64,000 nt of DNA from Ciona savignyi. Taxonomy: Eukaryota > Chordata > Ascidiacea > Phlebobranchia > Cionidae. Below the pieces are notes generated by a model. The model searched no databases, had not been told where the DNA came from, and worked only from the letters and a program-made list of their open reading frames with translations. This document shows positions 25,001-36,400 of this stretch, one piece after another. The DNA is taken from positions 136,703 through 200,702 of the forward strand of contig CH001895.1 in the NCBI GenBank assembly GCA_000149265.1, given 5' to 3'. Position 1 is the first letter of the stretch. Each line of letters opens with the position of its first letter. The translations under genes were made by a program, and so were the position numbers.

Positions 25001-27931
25001 TAAGTTCTTTTGGTCAAATTTTGATAATTGCTGAAGTATTTAGACTGTAATAAATTAGATAACAATACGAAAAGTTGGCATAGTATTAGCTTAAGCTAGG
25101 TATAGTTTATACAACTATACGTTTATTGTATATAATGGAGATAACTGCTTTTTATGGGGTCAGTTAGACAAATAACCGTTTGAAAATAAAGTGTCTGACT
25201 GCTGTGTTAAATTTACCTGTGACGTGCCCTTTCCGAAAATGAGTGAATTTAAATCCCCGCAATTATATGTATTAATGAGGTCATCAGTTGAATATGGCAA
25301 CCGCATTTTTCCACGTCGTATCTTCTCTTGCAGAGTTAATGTGTGGTTGAGTGCGAAAAGCACCTGAATATGTATTTAAAATGTTAAAATAGATGGGCGG
25401 AAGTTTATTTGGTCCTTATACCACTGTTGTTGAAAAATAACGTTCATTTGACCAAGCACATGTTTTTTTTTTATATTTAAAACACTATTATACAATAAAA
25501 TCTACTGCTTTAATTCTAATTTAAGGATTTTAAGTATTTACAAAGTATTTCTAAGGAGTAGTTATACGAACCTGAGACATGTTGAGCCCATTAAATGGTC
25601 TACATTGCTCTTCGACCTTTTCGATCGCCCCTGTGCGTTTTCCCGTCAGTTCCGCTTGCCTGGCGAGGGTAGACGTCGAGAACCGGAAGTCCCCGTGACC
25701 TAATATCCGGTTTGGTCAGTGCATTGATCATTAACATGATCCAGATAGGTCGTTTTCGTTCCCATCCTCCAACCAGCTCGTTGTACATGAGCCGCGCTGT
25801 GAGCCCTAAAACACGGTTCAAACAGCTCTTAATATTTCTCTATCACCAACTTTATTTTACGCCTACATATATCGACTATATACATCTATAGTTCAACTTC
25901 GAAATGAATGTTTGGGGCCACACTAGACCTCCTGGCTGGCACAACGGGTGCCTTGTTGTACGCCATGTTATAACTTACCCAACCATGTTCGTTGCCCAAC
26001 ACTTTATACATGTTATACAACAAACTTCATAAGAGTACTATATACCGCGGACTCTTTGGTACGAAAGGCTGCTACCACACAACATTCGAGATTACTAAAC
26101 ATGCAAAGTGAAAGGCGGTTCAACAAAAGAAAATTTAGCGAAATTCTTGAGAAATATTTTCTACCGGGCTTAAAAGATTTTTTGGCGAAACTGAAATAGT
26201 TTCTTTAATTTTACCTTGTTCTACTTGTTTTGACGTCACCCATGATGTCATAGCTCGCCTGACGTAATTGAGATGACGTCTCAACCGAAGATAGATGTCG
26301 GGGGGAAGTACCTCCTGAATCTCCTTCCCAAGAGGAAGTTCTTTACAACGCGAAAGCGCGATACCGGTTCTGACGTCAGAGAGATCCAATTCGAAATAAA
26401 CATTCTCGCTTTTTTCAAAAGCTTTCTGCAATTTGTAAAAAAATGATTATGATGCAAGTGCAACTAAACTATTAAAACTTTCTCGAAGTATTGTTACTTT
26501 TCAAACAATAAAACTTACCCGTGTATTAGTTGGAATATAATCCCACACCCGTGTGTATGGGACGTGTATGGTACCGAAGAAATAAACCGGGGGTTCACGT
26601 TTCAACTTCCATAAGAACGAATTGCGATGTTTCTGAGGAAAATGACTGGATTTTAAAAGAATTAAGATTTTAAGGTAAAACGCCCTGCTGGGGAGTGATT
26701 TGTTTAACGGAATAAAATATATAAAAATAGTTACAAAAAAATTAAAAAGTATAGGAAAATGTTATAAAGGCCCAAAACAGAAAATAACAAAGTTAAAAAT
26801 TCATAGTACATAAAGAAAAGTTTTATTAAAAGCAACACCAAAGGACAATTGGGTCATATGTTAACGCCGACGAAATTACAAAACTAACATTCCGTAATGC
26901 CCGTGTCATGTAAAAGAAAGAAACACGGAGGCATAGGAAGTGGTGCGGTACAATCACCTGTGCACTTACATTTGTCAAACCAGCCAACCTTATGATAAAT
27001 TAACCCACATTCCCTTAAACTAAGCCCAGAGTTCAGTTTGGTAATCCTACACCCTTTTCGAAACCCTAAAACTATTTTTGAATGGAAGATAGATTGGATC
27101 TTCAAAGCAACAATAACAAACTTTTAATTTAAAATAAGTAACGTAAGCTACGCCGAAGAGTGATTATTCACTAAGCTCTAATTAGTGTCGGGCAAAGTAA
27201 TTATTTTGAACGAATATAACCAAGTCAACAGGTAATTATTGCATAAATAGTATTTTTCAAAAAAAATTTACATCTGTTTCTAAATAAGTTCATTTTGATG
27301 GCGTACACATTTGACAGGTAATTTATTAATGGGATCTTACATGTGATCTATGCATACGAACGTCAAGGTGGTCCAATATAGCTAATGGAATAACAGTGGT
27401 AATGTTTGACTGGACCTTGACTGGGTGAGTACAGGGCTATCACACGTACCGTTAATGAGGCATTTTCCTCAGAGAGAATGACTAACAAGATGTCAGACCA
27501 ACGAAAATTTAGCGCTAAATGTTAGCCACGCTATAAGATAGATTTACATCGTAGGCGGAAACAACAGAACACTATATCGTAAGAATATCAGGCCAAGGAG
27601 ATCCATGTATGTGGTTTAGCCTTACGTTTGCCATATTTTAGATAAGAGTCATAAATTCTGCGTAATAAAAATGAATATGCACCGTTATGAGGATTTGTTT
27701 GGGTCTCTTGGGGTACAAGTGAACTTTCACCAGCACTGTAATATAAACACGCCACTTTTCCACCGTACTATGGCTATGATGAATTTTCATGCTCCATTAG
27801 CTTAAATAAAATTATGGTTCACGGTAATGATTATGTTCAAAGCTCACCTCTCGTGCACATGGAGATTCCGGCTTGACTCCAACGCACACCCCGCAATAAA
27901 TTATAATTAAGTTTAGTAATACAGCATTCAT
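16040..27931 (-). CDS. TRABD2-like A: TIKI-family (TRABD2-like) membrane metalloprotease, copy A
   Basis: TIKI proteins are TraB-fold, metal-dependent membrane proteases that clip the N-terminus of Wnt ligands and inactivate them (family knowledge). Nine exons on the minus strand: 27848-27931, 26519-26632, 26215-26425, 25572-25805, 25217-25363, 24564-24780, 17443-17530, 16748-16867 and 16040-16505, all GT-AG and in phase. They give 559 residues if one extra base in exon 4 is discounted. Exon 1 is a signal peptide ([14 protein letters not shown]). Exon 2 has [19 protein letters not shown] with GxxH at 48-51, exon 3 VYFELDL (Glu78), exon 5 [11 protein letters not shown], exon 6 [11 protein letters not shown], and the exon 6/7 junction the second GxxH, GAGH (334-337). 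Exon 8 is a basic stretch ending QDFWSRLGK, as in vertebrate TIKI. A membrane segment (about 495-513) precedes a tail of some 45 residues. Exon 4 carries a +1 frameshift at 25667-25669 (GGG where the frame needs GG), either an assembly error or real damage. Confidence 0.92.
16569..16725. mobile_element. palindromic foldback element in TIKI-A intron 8
   Basis: GGTACCTCTAAATACTA at the left and TAGTATTTAGAGATACC at the right are inverted repeats with one mismatch. Inside, both arms are built from CGCTTGGATC / GATCCAAGCG and related words, so nearly the whole element can fold on itself. TATACACCG occurs directly on both sides (16560-16568 and 16726-16734) and looks like a 9-bp target-site duplication. 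No coding capacity. It sits between TIKI-A exons 9 and 8. Confidence 0.75.
17531..21086. other. TIKI-A intron 6, left part
   Basis: Most of the 7-kb intron between exons 7 and 6. AT-rich and without convincing exons. Around 20690-20750 the word GCTCATGGCG recurs three times. Short open frames (for example 18657-18863) lack family similarity and splice context. Confidence 0.45.
21087..21186. other. assembly gap (100 Ns)
   Basis: Exactly 100 Ns, the usual placeholder for a gap of unknown size. It lies within TIKI-A intron 6. Confidence 0.99.
21255..21670. repeat. ~192-bp tandem repeat next to the gap
   Basis: Two full units and part of a third, marked by TTATCAATATGTTCGCTTTGGG near 21262, 21451 and 21644, with shared GAAACAGCTTGGATAT, GGTAGAT, GATAACATAC and TTTTCAAACGCGCG. 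The array starts shortly after the gap, so a longer array may have collapsed there. Confidence 0.75.
21671..24563. other. TIKI-A intron 6, right part
   Basis: Mostly unique intronic sequence. A short piece near 23078-23112 (AAGGAGGGAAATGCGGGTGGGAAG) resembles one end of the MITE family. No exon seen. Confidence 0.4.
24774..25015. repeat. ~115-bp tandem repeat across the TIKI-A exon 6 acceptor
   Basis: The unit GAGGTAT-(C/TA)-GACGAAA... TTTTGGTCATTGTGC-TTTGTAAGTTGCCGA-ATACTTAAAATTTACCGAATTAG occurs about two and a half times. The leftmost copy begins in the first bases of exon 6 and includes its 3' splice site, so the acceptor region has been copied into the intron. Confidence 0.7.
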
Positions 27932-30626
27932 TTTTTGCTATCTCTATACACAAAGCCATGTTTAAAATATAATCTACAACAAAGCTTTATCTGCGGTCGT
28001 ATACAAGGGTTTCCCGTCATCGCTTCTATGGGGTGCAATATTTCTAATATCCACAAGCTAATCCGTTCAGTCGAAACACGCCTTATCGTCTCCTTTGGCA
28101 AGCCTTCAATCCACGGCGCTTCTGTGCCCAAGTTCCGCTCGTTCAACACCTCTTATTTTTACGTCTGAAACTTAGTTATGCCCGTCTACCGTAACATAGT
28201 TGGTGCAGTAAAATAGACTTGATTATTAAAATAATACATACGAATTTGGCTACTATTTAGCTAGCGTTTAAGTACTTCATAAAGAATACCTTTATCAAAA
28301 TTGATGTACTATACGCACTTTCCTGATGTACTATACGCACTCTCTAAGAAATTCGCCTTCCAAAAAAAGCATGTTACTTGTTTTTAAAATAGTGTTGCAA
28401 ACAACTGACCATTACTTTATTAAGCAACTGAAATTTCGGACGATTTATACAATCATCAGTTACCCGTTTACCAATATTCGCTAAATCGAAACATGGTTAT
28501 GTTATCCTTCCGTGTACCTATTACCCTTCACACTAACACGAGTTTACTGATCACCGGTCGACGGCCGTCTCAAGTTATATTGTCAACTCTCCCTGCGCAC
28601 AGCGATACCGGTTGAGGAAAAAAGGCAAACTTACAGGAATCGCATCAAAGAAAACTGCGGCATGATAACGTGCCATCTTTCAAGTGCCGATCAAGAGCTA
28701 CAACCTCAAACAGTCAAACAAAACTAGAAATCCGTGAGCTGTTGACAAGTTAGCAAATATCAAAAGACTGTTTTTTAGAAAATGCTGTTGATTTTTTAAC
28801 CGTTTTAAAAGAAAAAGTGATGGTAAAATCGAAGAAATTTTGGACCATTTTTTACACATTTTCTGTATTCCACAAAATATGTTTATGCACTTGTTTACTA
28901 CTTCGATAACACGTTTTAACAAGCGCGTAAAGATCTTAGTCGACGAGTCATTTCTAAAACACGACAACAGATATTTTCCCAGACTACACAGTTGTCCACG
29001 ACTGTAAACTGTATTAACCTTCGTAATCCAACCTCGAAATTCGAAACGCAGGCCCCCGAAGTCTCATAAGGCCAAAACAAGACCCGCAGTAAAACTATGT
29101 CGGCGTCGCCAACTAGTCGCAATTCCACCCGAAACCAGAGATCAACAGAAAATACCTACGTCAAATAGCTGTTTTTTCGGCAATCTCTTAAAAATACACT
29201 ACTATCGGCATTGGTACCGTGCTATTATGTTAATTATCTGTATGATTAATTAATCATAATGAGCTTTGTTGCTATCTAATCGCATTGTCCACTATTGTGT
29301 CGCCACTATACTTTTTCAATGGACTTTTCATTGGTGAACTAATTGTTAATTTCTCGGTTAAATTCAAAAGTGGGCCGAAACTTTTCGAATTTAGAACACT
29401 TCGCGTTTTCAACCGCGTCACAATGTAAATTGGCTCAGGACAAAGGCGTTAATTCGCGAATATCCGGTGGAAATTAAGAAGTAGAATCCACAGAACAGGT
29501 TCTAATATTGACAGCTTGGCTATCCGGTCAGAATCTGGGCTAATACGGAGTTGGGATTCGAGATCGACTACCAGACGGCGAGTAAAACAAACAAAGAAGC
29601 CACACAACGATTTGTTTTTCTTCCAAGCTAGTTTGGTTGTTAAAATATGCTAGAATTTTTAGATTTTTTTCGCAGGTATAAACCCGTTTAGTCTTATTAT
29701 CTCATAAATATCAACGTTACAATTTCGTCATTTTTTTCCTGTAAGCTGACTTTTTTATATTTACCACAAATTTCATTTCACAAAAAATGCAATTTTATTG
29801 GTAAAAAAATGTTAACCATTAAACAATTGAGTCACCTGCTATTAGAATTCGATTACATGCAACTGGTAAATGGCTCCCAGCTTGTTGCCATAGAAATCCC
29901 ACTTTCATTTTTAGGTTTTCTATCTTAACACGGTCATGTTGCAGCGAACAAAAGATTTTCTTGAAAGCCTGATGAACACAGATAAAGATCATGCCTAAAA
30001 CAACGAGAAGAGGGCTGTTCAAATACAGCCCATGATAAGGAAGCCATTGACCCGTACCGAGGCGGCTTTACTAAGCTCACTTTATACATTGGCACCCCAT
30101 TATGAGGTCACTGGCACCCCATTATGAGGTTTTCATACTACACGATAGTTCAATAGCTGGAAATATTTGGATTAGACTGTGGCTTGCCACTGCTCAAATG
30201 AGCAAATAAATAAGTACGCCAATTCTACGTCAAACCACCTTGGGTATCTCTTTATGTATTTATTTTTTCTTACACAAAATACGCCTCATAGATAACTTTT
30301 TTGCGTTTTACTCATTCTGCCATTGTGATTTATTATTTTGTTATTTGTTTTAACACCTGTGTTTTTGGTTAACCACACAGGGAGGCATTATCTAATATAG
30401 ATAGATTTAAACATACAGATGTCAAAATATAGTTTGTATGTATGATTTTGCAAATACATTTGCTGCGATATTTACTTTGAATCAGTGAAAGATGGAAACA
30501 AAAAAACAAAGATTCAACGGAATTTTCGTACTAATCCATCGACCCAAATACATTCTTCTATTTATTTTTAGGCGGTACACGTGAATTGCTGTCACAAATC
30601 ATTATGCTATGTTTAATAGTTATTGG
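27932..30626. other. spacer upstream of TIKI-A
   Basis: It should hold the TIKI-A promoter near 27932. The rest is AT-rich unique sequence. GGCACCCCATTATGAGGT is duplicated side by side at about 30092-30130, and TGATGTACTATACGCACT twice near 28300-28340. Short minus-strand frames (28698-28967, 28916-29128) have no recognised similarity. Confidence 0.35.
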
Positions 30627-30825
30627 GATAGCATATTCATGTTTATCCCCGTGAATGGGAAAACCAGGGAGGTTAGGACACGGGCAATCGTCAGATCACC
30701 TCGCGCCCACCGTCGGGTTACCGGAGCTATTACAACGTGTTGTATATGATAGACACCTCCTTCAATTTGGTAGAACCCATTAATTCGCTGGGGTTAGGCA
30801 ATGTCCGTTAAGTGCCTTGCATACT
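30627..30825 (-). mobile_element. family A SINE, truncated
   Basis: Contains the tail, GTTTATCCCCGTGAATGGGA and the body up to AGTGCCTTGC, then stops before the tRNA-like head. On its own strand it therefore lacks the 5' part, as expected of incomplete reverse transcription. Confidence 0.8.
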
Positions 30826-33449
30826 TGGGTTTTTAAGCACATAGAATACTTGAGCCTTTTAACGCCTTGTGTTAATAGAAAATTGCTAATCAGTAAAATA
30901 AAATATTAAATTTAAGCAAATCAAACAACTAAACCCAGTGGAAATCTCGATCGTGAGAACTTTTAAGTTTAAATTTTCACAGTGAAATCTCAATTCTAAT
31001 TATCGATCCTTTTAAATGGAACCAATTTCCATTTCGCGGATTTAGTCATTTTCTTTTACCACATGGTTGCTTCAGCGAAGGTAATTAGAATATGATGACA
31101 AAATAATTAATCACCACTAATAATCTGTTACGCATGCGTAGAAATGCAAGAAACAATTAAATCTAAATAAAACCGTACACAAATTATTTATTGTTCCTAA
31201 AAACGATGTCGTTAACCTGCCAATGCTGGACGTCAAATGTGAAGCAACTGAACAGGTAGAGTGTGAAGTAGTGAACTCGTTAGCACAGATATACAATACA
31301 GTGGCAGCTCATATAGTAGCACGGATTGAGTTGTGTCAGTATTTGAGGAATGTTTGCGGTAACCATCAATGTAATGTGCTTGCCACACGCGACGCACGCG
31401 CGGAAGGTTCCACTCCCTAGACCCCCCGTACTGTTGACAAACGCACAAGTGAACATGCCCCCGAAAACACCATAAATTACAAGCAGGTTCTTAGCAGGAT
31501 CGAAACTACCTGCGTTGTAGAATCATATCAGTTGTTGAACTTGTTCCAGTTCGTAATCCCCTTTTTTGATAGTGGTACAAGTGTCCCTCAGTTATACAAG
31601 GGCTATAGTGGGTCTAATCCACCAATGCAAGTTTAGTTATTTGTACTACTAACTTGGTATATAGGATAACATCTTGGAACCAAATATTACGGGTCTATGG
31701 CTGTGGGATAACACAACGCGCGAGACCTGTACCTCATTTTCGGCCAGAATACACACAAACCACAAAGCGGGCTGTCTATAACGTAATCCCTATGTCGCTG
31801 AAAGGAAACATCAAACAGTACTTCCCATATAATGCTATCTCTTAAATCAAACCGTCGTTCGGAAGTCGCCCGTTCTATGTACACATCACATAATAGTAGA
31901 CCAATATGATTTATTGGAAGCATTATCACTAAGATAACATTTTTATGGCTTCCGTCGAGGGGTTGTCAGTTTTCTTTGACAAATAAGCGACGACAGTTTG
32001 ATTTACACCAGACGTATATACTTCGGCACCAAAAGATTATGTTCAGATGTACTGTGCGTAAAACACCTATAAATTAACAGGTACAACTTCTGGCATCACT
32101 TATTACTTTGTGGTATGGACCGGAATAAATGATGGGCTGCAATTATTGTACAAAAGTTATGTTTAAGATTATAATATTGCAGGTATTTTGGAACATAACA
32201 CAACTTGATTTACATAACTTCCGGTAAGTGCCTTTACCCAGGATAGAATCGTCTAGGTGTAGCAAGTGGTTTCTATCCTACAAACTTTTGCTAGACGGTC
32301 CGACGACAAGCTACCGACTGATTTTGAACCTAAAACCTCGTGGTAGACGGACCGAACGTTTGGAATGAGAATTTACCTAATTATGAGAATTTATGAGAAT
32401 TTACCAAGACAAGCCAATTCATTTTTTACGCTGGTAGTATAGTGCAATCCGATAAACTACATGTTTACAGCAATAATAGCATCAAAACAAAACTATCCGT
32501 CACTCAATGCGAGCGATAACCATATTCACACGATTCCCCCAAGCCCTTAGCAAACAATTAAACCGCATCGATCACCTCCATTGTGTCGTCATAATGGATT
32601 CAGTGGTCGCGCGTCGCATTATGACGTCACTATAAAAACTATTTTAAAACCGTGAATGTGAGATTAGTGGGAATCCGAAATTCTTAATGTAAATATTAAA
32701 AAGGTAACGATTTCGTAGCGGGGGCGTCTATGACGTAGTACCAGGCATTTTGGAATTCACAGTGACGTCACGTTTATGACGTACCAGGCATTTTGGAATA
32801 CACAGTGACGTCACGGCAAAAGGTTGCTTTGAACAGTTCATTATTAATTCCGGTACAATGTATTTTAAAACTTGACCCTTGTAAAATCTACGTAAGCTAC
32901 AGAAGCCATTTCTCCGAGAGTTATTTCATTCGGTTTGATTTAAAAACGCTTCGTCAGCCGTGACAACACAAACATGACGTCACGAAATGCGTCATAATTG
33001 AAGAAGTATTGCGTAAAACCGGGGAAAACACTAAAAATGTCGTGCGTGGCGCGAACGTGCAAAGGTGGGGAATTTAAATGGGGACAAGCCTATAATATGT
33101 AATTTCGTTCTTTAGACACTCCCGCGTTTTGGCCACAGCACACCATTACTAGAATGCCTATTGTTCAAATATAGTTTCTTCTCTCACACGATATAATAAA
33201 TCGAGCTATAATCTGTTTTCACAGATCCACTACGTTAAAGCAACTAGAAAGTAATTTATTGCACTTCGTATTGCATAGGATTAACGGAACTTTCACGGAA
33301 TCTACAAAAAAAGAAAATCAGTTACTCATTAAATCGAGAACTTTTGCAATATAAAACAATGGCACCACCCTATCTTAGTTCTATGCACGTCCCAATTCCC
33401 AAACGGACTTGACAAGGGGTTTTTAAAGCAAACATGAACAAAAGGTGTT
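30826..33449. other. spacer between the two TIKI genes
   Basis: AT-rich unique sequence with no gene that I can support. Between about 32590 and 33000 perfect TGACGTCA octamers are frequent. Small open frames around 31223-31448 on both strands overlap one another and show no domain. Confidence 0.35.
32728..32815. repeat. tandem ~43-bp duplication carrying TGACGTCA sites
   Basis: Two adjacent copies of TATGACG-TA-CCAGGCATTTTGGAAT(T/A)CACAGTGACGTCACG. Each holds one perfect TGACGTCA palindrome (32763-32770 and 32806-32813). It lies about 650 bp beyond the TIKI-B stop codon. Confidence 0.8.
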
Positions 33450-36400
33450 TCAACACGTCATTAAACATGAAAGAATCGTCATCATTGATACGACGAAGAC
33501 GAGAAATGACGTCACGACTGCATCGTTCGATTGTCTCATCCAACCCACGTGACTTTGATGACGTAACCACCTTTTGTTCCACCAAGCTAACACGACATCC
33601 GGGGAATCCCCTTCGTTGACACTAATTCGGTTGACTACCCAAATATCTGTTGATGAAGACGATATATCTGATGACGTTTTGGGAGGTAAAGCAACATTGT
33701 ACTGAGAGGAGTGACGTTTAGAAGGCCGGAAGAAAGGATCTTGATTGACATTTGCCTTGTATCTAAAACGGTAAAAATGTTATTTACATGCATCCTTTAA
33801 GTGATATATATTTTTTTTTTCCTTTTTTTACCGATCCAAGTTCGAACCCATGATGGAATCGTTACTCGGACCGTTTTCGTATAGGCGAAGGTATATGTCT
33901 CGGTGACGTTAACCATTTGGCCACACAACCGTACTAAGCGACGAAATATACTGGGCTGATAGGATTACCAATAGCGCGTCAGACCGTCAAACTAAAGGCG
34001 GCCAGATCGAAAACAACCGCTTGTTGTTCGTTGTTTCCTTGGGAAACGTTAAGTGCACCATGCTTGGCCTTAACGGATTACAGCTTTGAGTACAAATTGT
34101 ACAGTATTCCCACCGTTTTCAACTCACTGAAATAGTTTCGGTAACCTAACTTTGGCACGACATAATCTGAAGCGTGTTATACTTACGCGCGTGCATTTTC
34201 CACTACCCCGGAGATACACCTTAGTATCCTATCCTATCCTATGTAGAACCCAATGCTTGTATAACATCATTTTGTATTAAGGCAAGTTGTTTTCACCAGG
34301 GATCTTACATTTTCCCCATTTCTTTCCACCTCTCATTAATTTGTTGGAGAATTTCGTTCTTCTTTTTCCGTTGACCGCGCGAACCTCGCACTTTTGCCGA
34401 CCTTCTGTTATAAAAAAATTATGTTGTAAAACTACCACGTAAATGGAACTTTCTGGATTGTATAAAAAATGTAAAGGAATTTACCTTTTTATTATTTTGT
34501 TCCGGACGTTTTCGATTTTAAAACCCTTTTTTCTGAGCAAGTCAATGACAGATCTTTCGCCAAGAAAATGAACTGTAATAAAAAGTGGTTATAGCGCGCA
34601 TATTAAATAAATATGGAATCAAGTCTGACCGGCTGGCTAAATGGTTGTGCCATTAAAATCAGTCGTGATTTTGACGGTTGAGTTCTTGGGCAAAGCATTT
34701 AGCTGACCTATTTTAAACCCAGTGGATTACTGCTTAATGTCTAAAACGTATGCCAAAAAATGCACTAACTTTCGTAACCCAGGCATGAGATTATCTGGTC
34801 GTGTTATAACGTGAAACATCTACGGGGTACATATGGTTTTCCGATCATATATGCTAATAACAGCAACTACATAGTTCGATGTGTACTAAATAACGCATAG
34901 ATTAACTATGGGTTTTGATCCATATAGATAGGTATGAACCCATACATACACTGTAATAGCTCCAACTTCTTGAGAATTGACCTGGAGTGTTCTATCACGG
35001 TACATGTGAATAAAGACCGAGATTTGTTCATTTAGTGATTATAAATAACATGTTAACCATTTCAAAGCAAGAGTCTGAATGCCATAGGACTTAAGATTAT
35101 TTTCTTGAAAATCTAAAATCAAAGAAACATTAGTCGCAACTTCAAAACGGTCTAACATACATCAAGATACATCATCAATTTCGTGCCAAAGGAGCAATCA
35201 GTTAGTCAGTAATCAGCTTCCAAAATCAGTGACCCGTCATTAGACAGCTTATCTTAAGTGTGCTTAACGCTAATACCAACTAAGCACACTTATTTGCAAC
35301 AGTTGAAACGGGTCCATTCCTGACTTAATCCTAGCTCGACCAATATTCAAAATATTATCGAAACCAAGTGTTTTTAGAAAAGTGAACATGTTAACCGATC
35401 TTTCGTGTTAAGAGGGGGAACAATACATTCGTTGTAAGTTTTTATTTTGGTGTATAACCTATGAAGTACGTAGGTTATATTGATTGCTACTTGTTGTTTG
35501 AAAAATGGCTCACAGTATATTTAGCGGATCACTAGGTAGCTAGGACTACACTATATAAAGAAACAAGCAGCGTATGTGATATACCTACATTCTGTTTTTT
35601 AAGCTAAAACTAGATGGATTTTAAGTCATTCACGTAGCCTGACTGCCTAATCGAGCGTTAAATAGAGCGGGATAATTGAGAAATTGGTAATTAAGAAAGA
35701 AAGACTTAAAGCCTTTAAAACTCTAATATGATTAAGTGCGAGTTTGGGGCTTAACTAGAAAATAGAATAAATACCGCACAGCAAAGCAAAGGTTAAATTT
35801 ACAAAATTTTTTGAGACTTTTGTGTTAATATGCCATAAAGAGTTGTAAGAAAAGTTTTTGTTTCATGAAAGTAAGCTATTGCATCACCAGTCGCTTTAAA
35901 ACCGCTATTTCGAAACTGTCTAGCACCTACGACCATACCACGTTGAGAACACCCCATCTCGTCCGATCTGGGAAGTTAAGCAACGTCGGGCCCGGTTAGT
36001 ACTTGGATGGGTGACCGCCTGGGAATACCGGGTGTTGTAGGCATTTTGCTTTTTAAGTAACGTGTAAACATTTTGCACATGGGGTTACGACTCATTGCAA
36101 AAGTTTGATCTTTCTACAACTAATTACGCGCACACTTAGATATTAAATAATAACGACCGACTTAACAAAAAATATGTAGAGTCGTATATTTGACTGACAT
36201 GTCTTGTTTTTAAGCTAAAACAACAGGTTATACCCTCAAACCATTATAGAACTGTTTTCTCTTGTCTTTTGTGTAGACTGTAGACAATAGAAGAACTGAC
36301 ATTCTCCCGTTGTAGTTCATTATTACAGGTATAGTAGATGTAAGTATTTAGTGAATCATATTGATTGAAGGGTTGCCTATATCCTTATAGCTATCGGGAT

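Noticed and set aside
31223-31448. Overlapping open frames on both strands
   Set aside because: No recognisable domain and no exon signals; chance frames in slightly GC-richer DNA.
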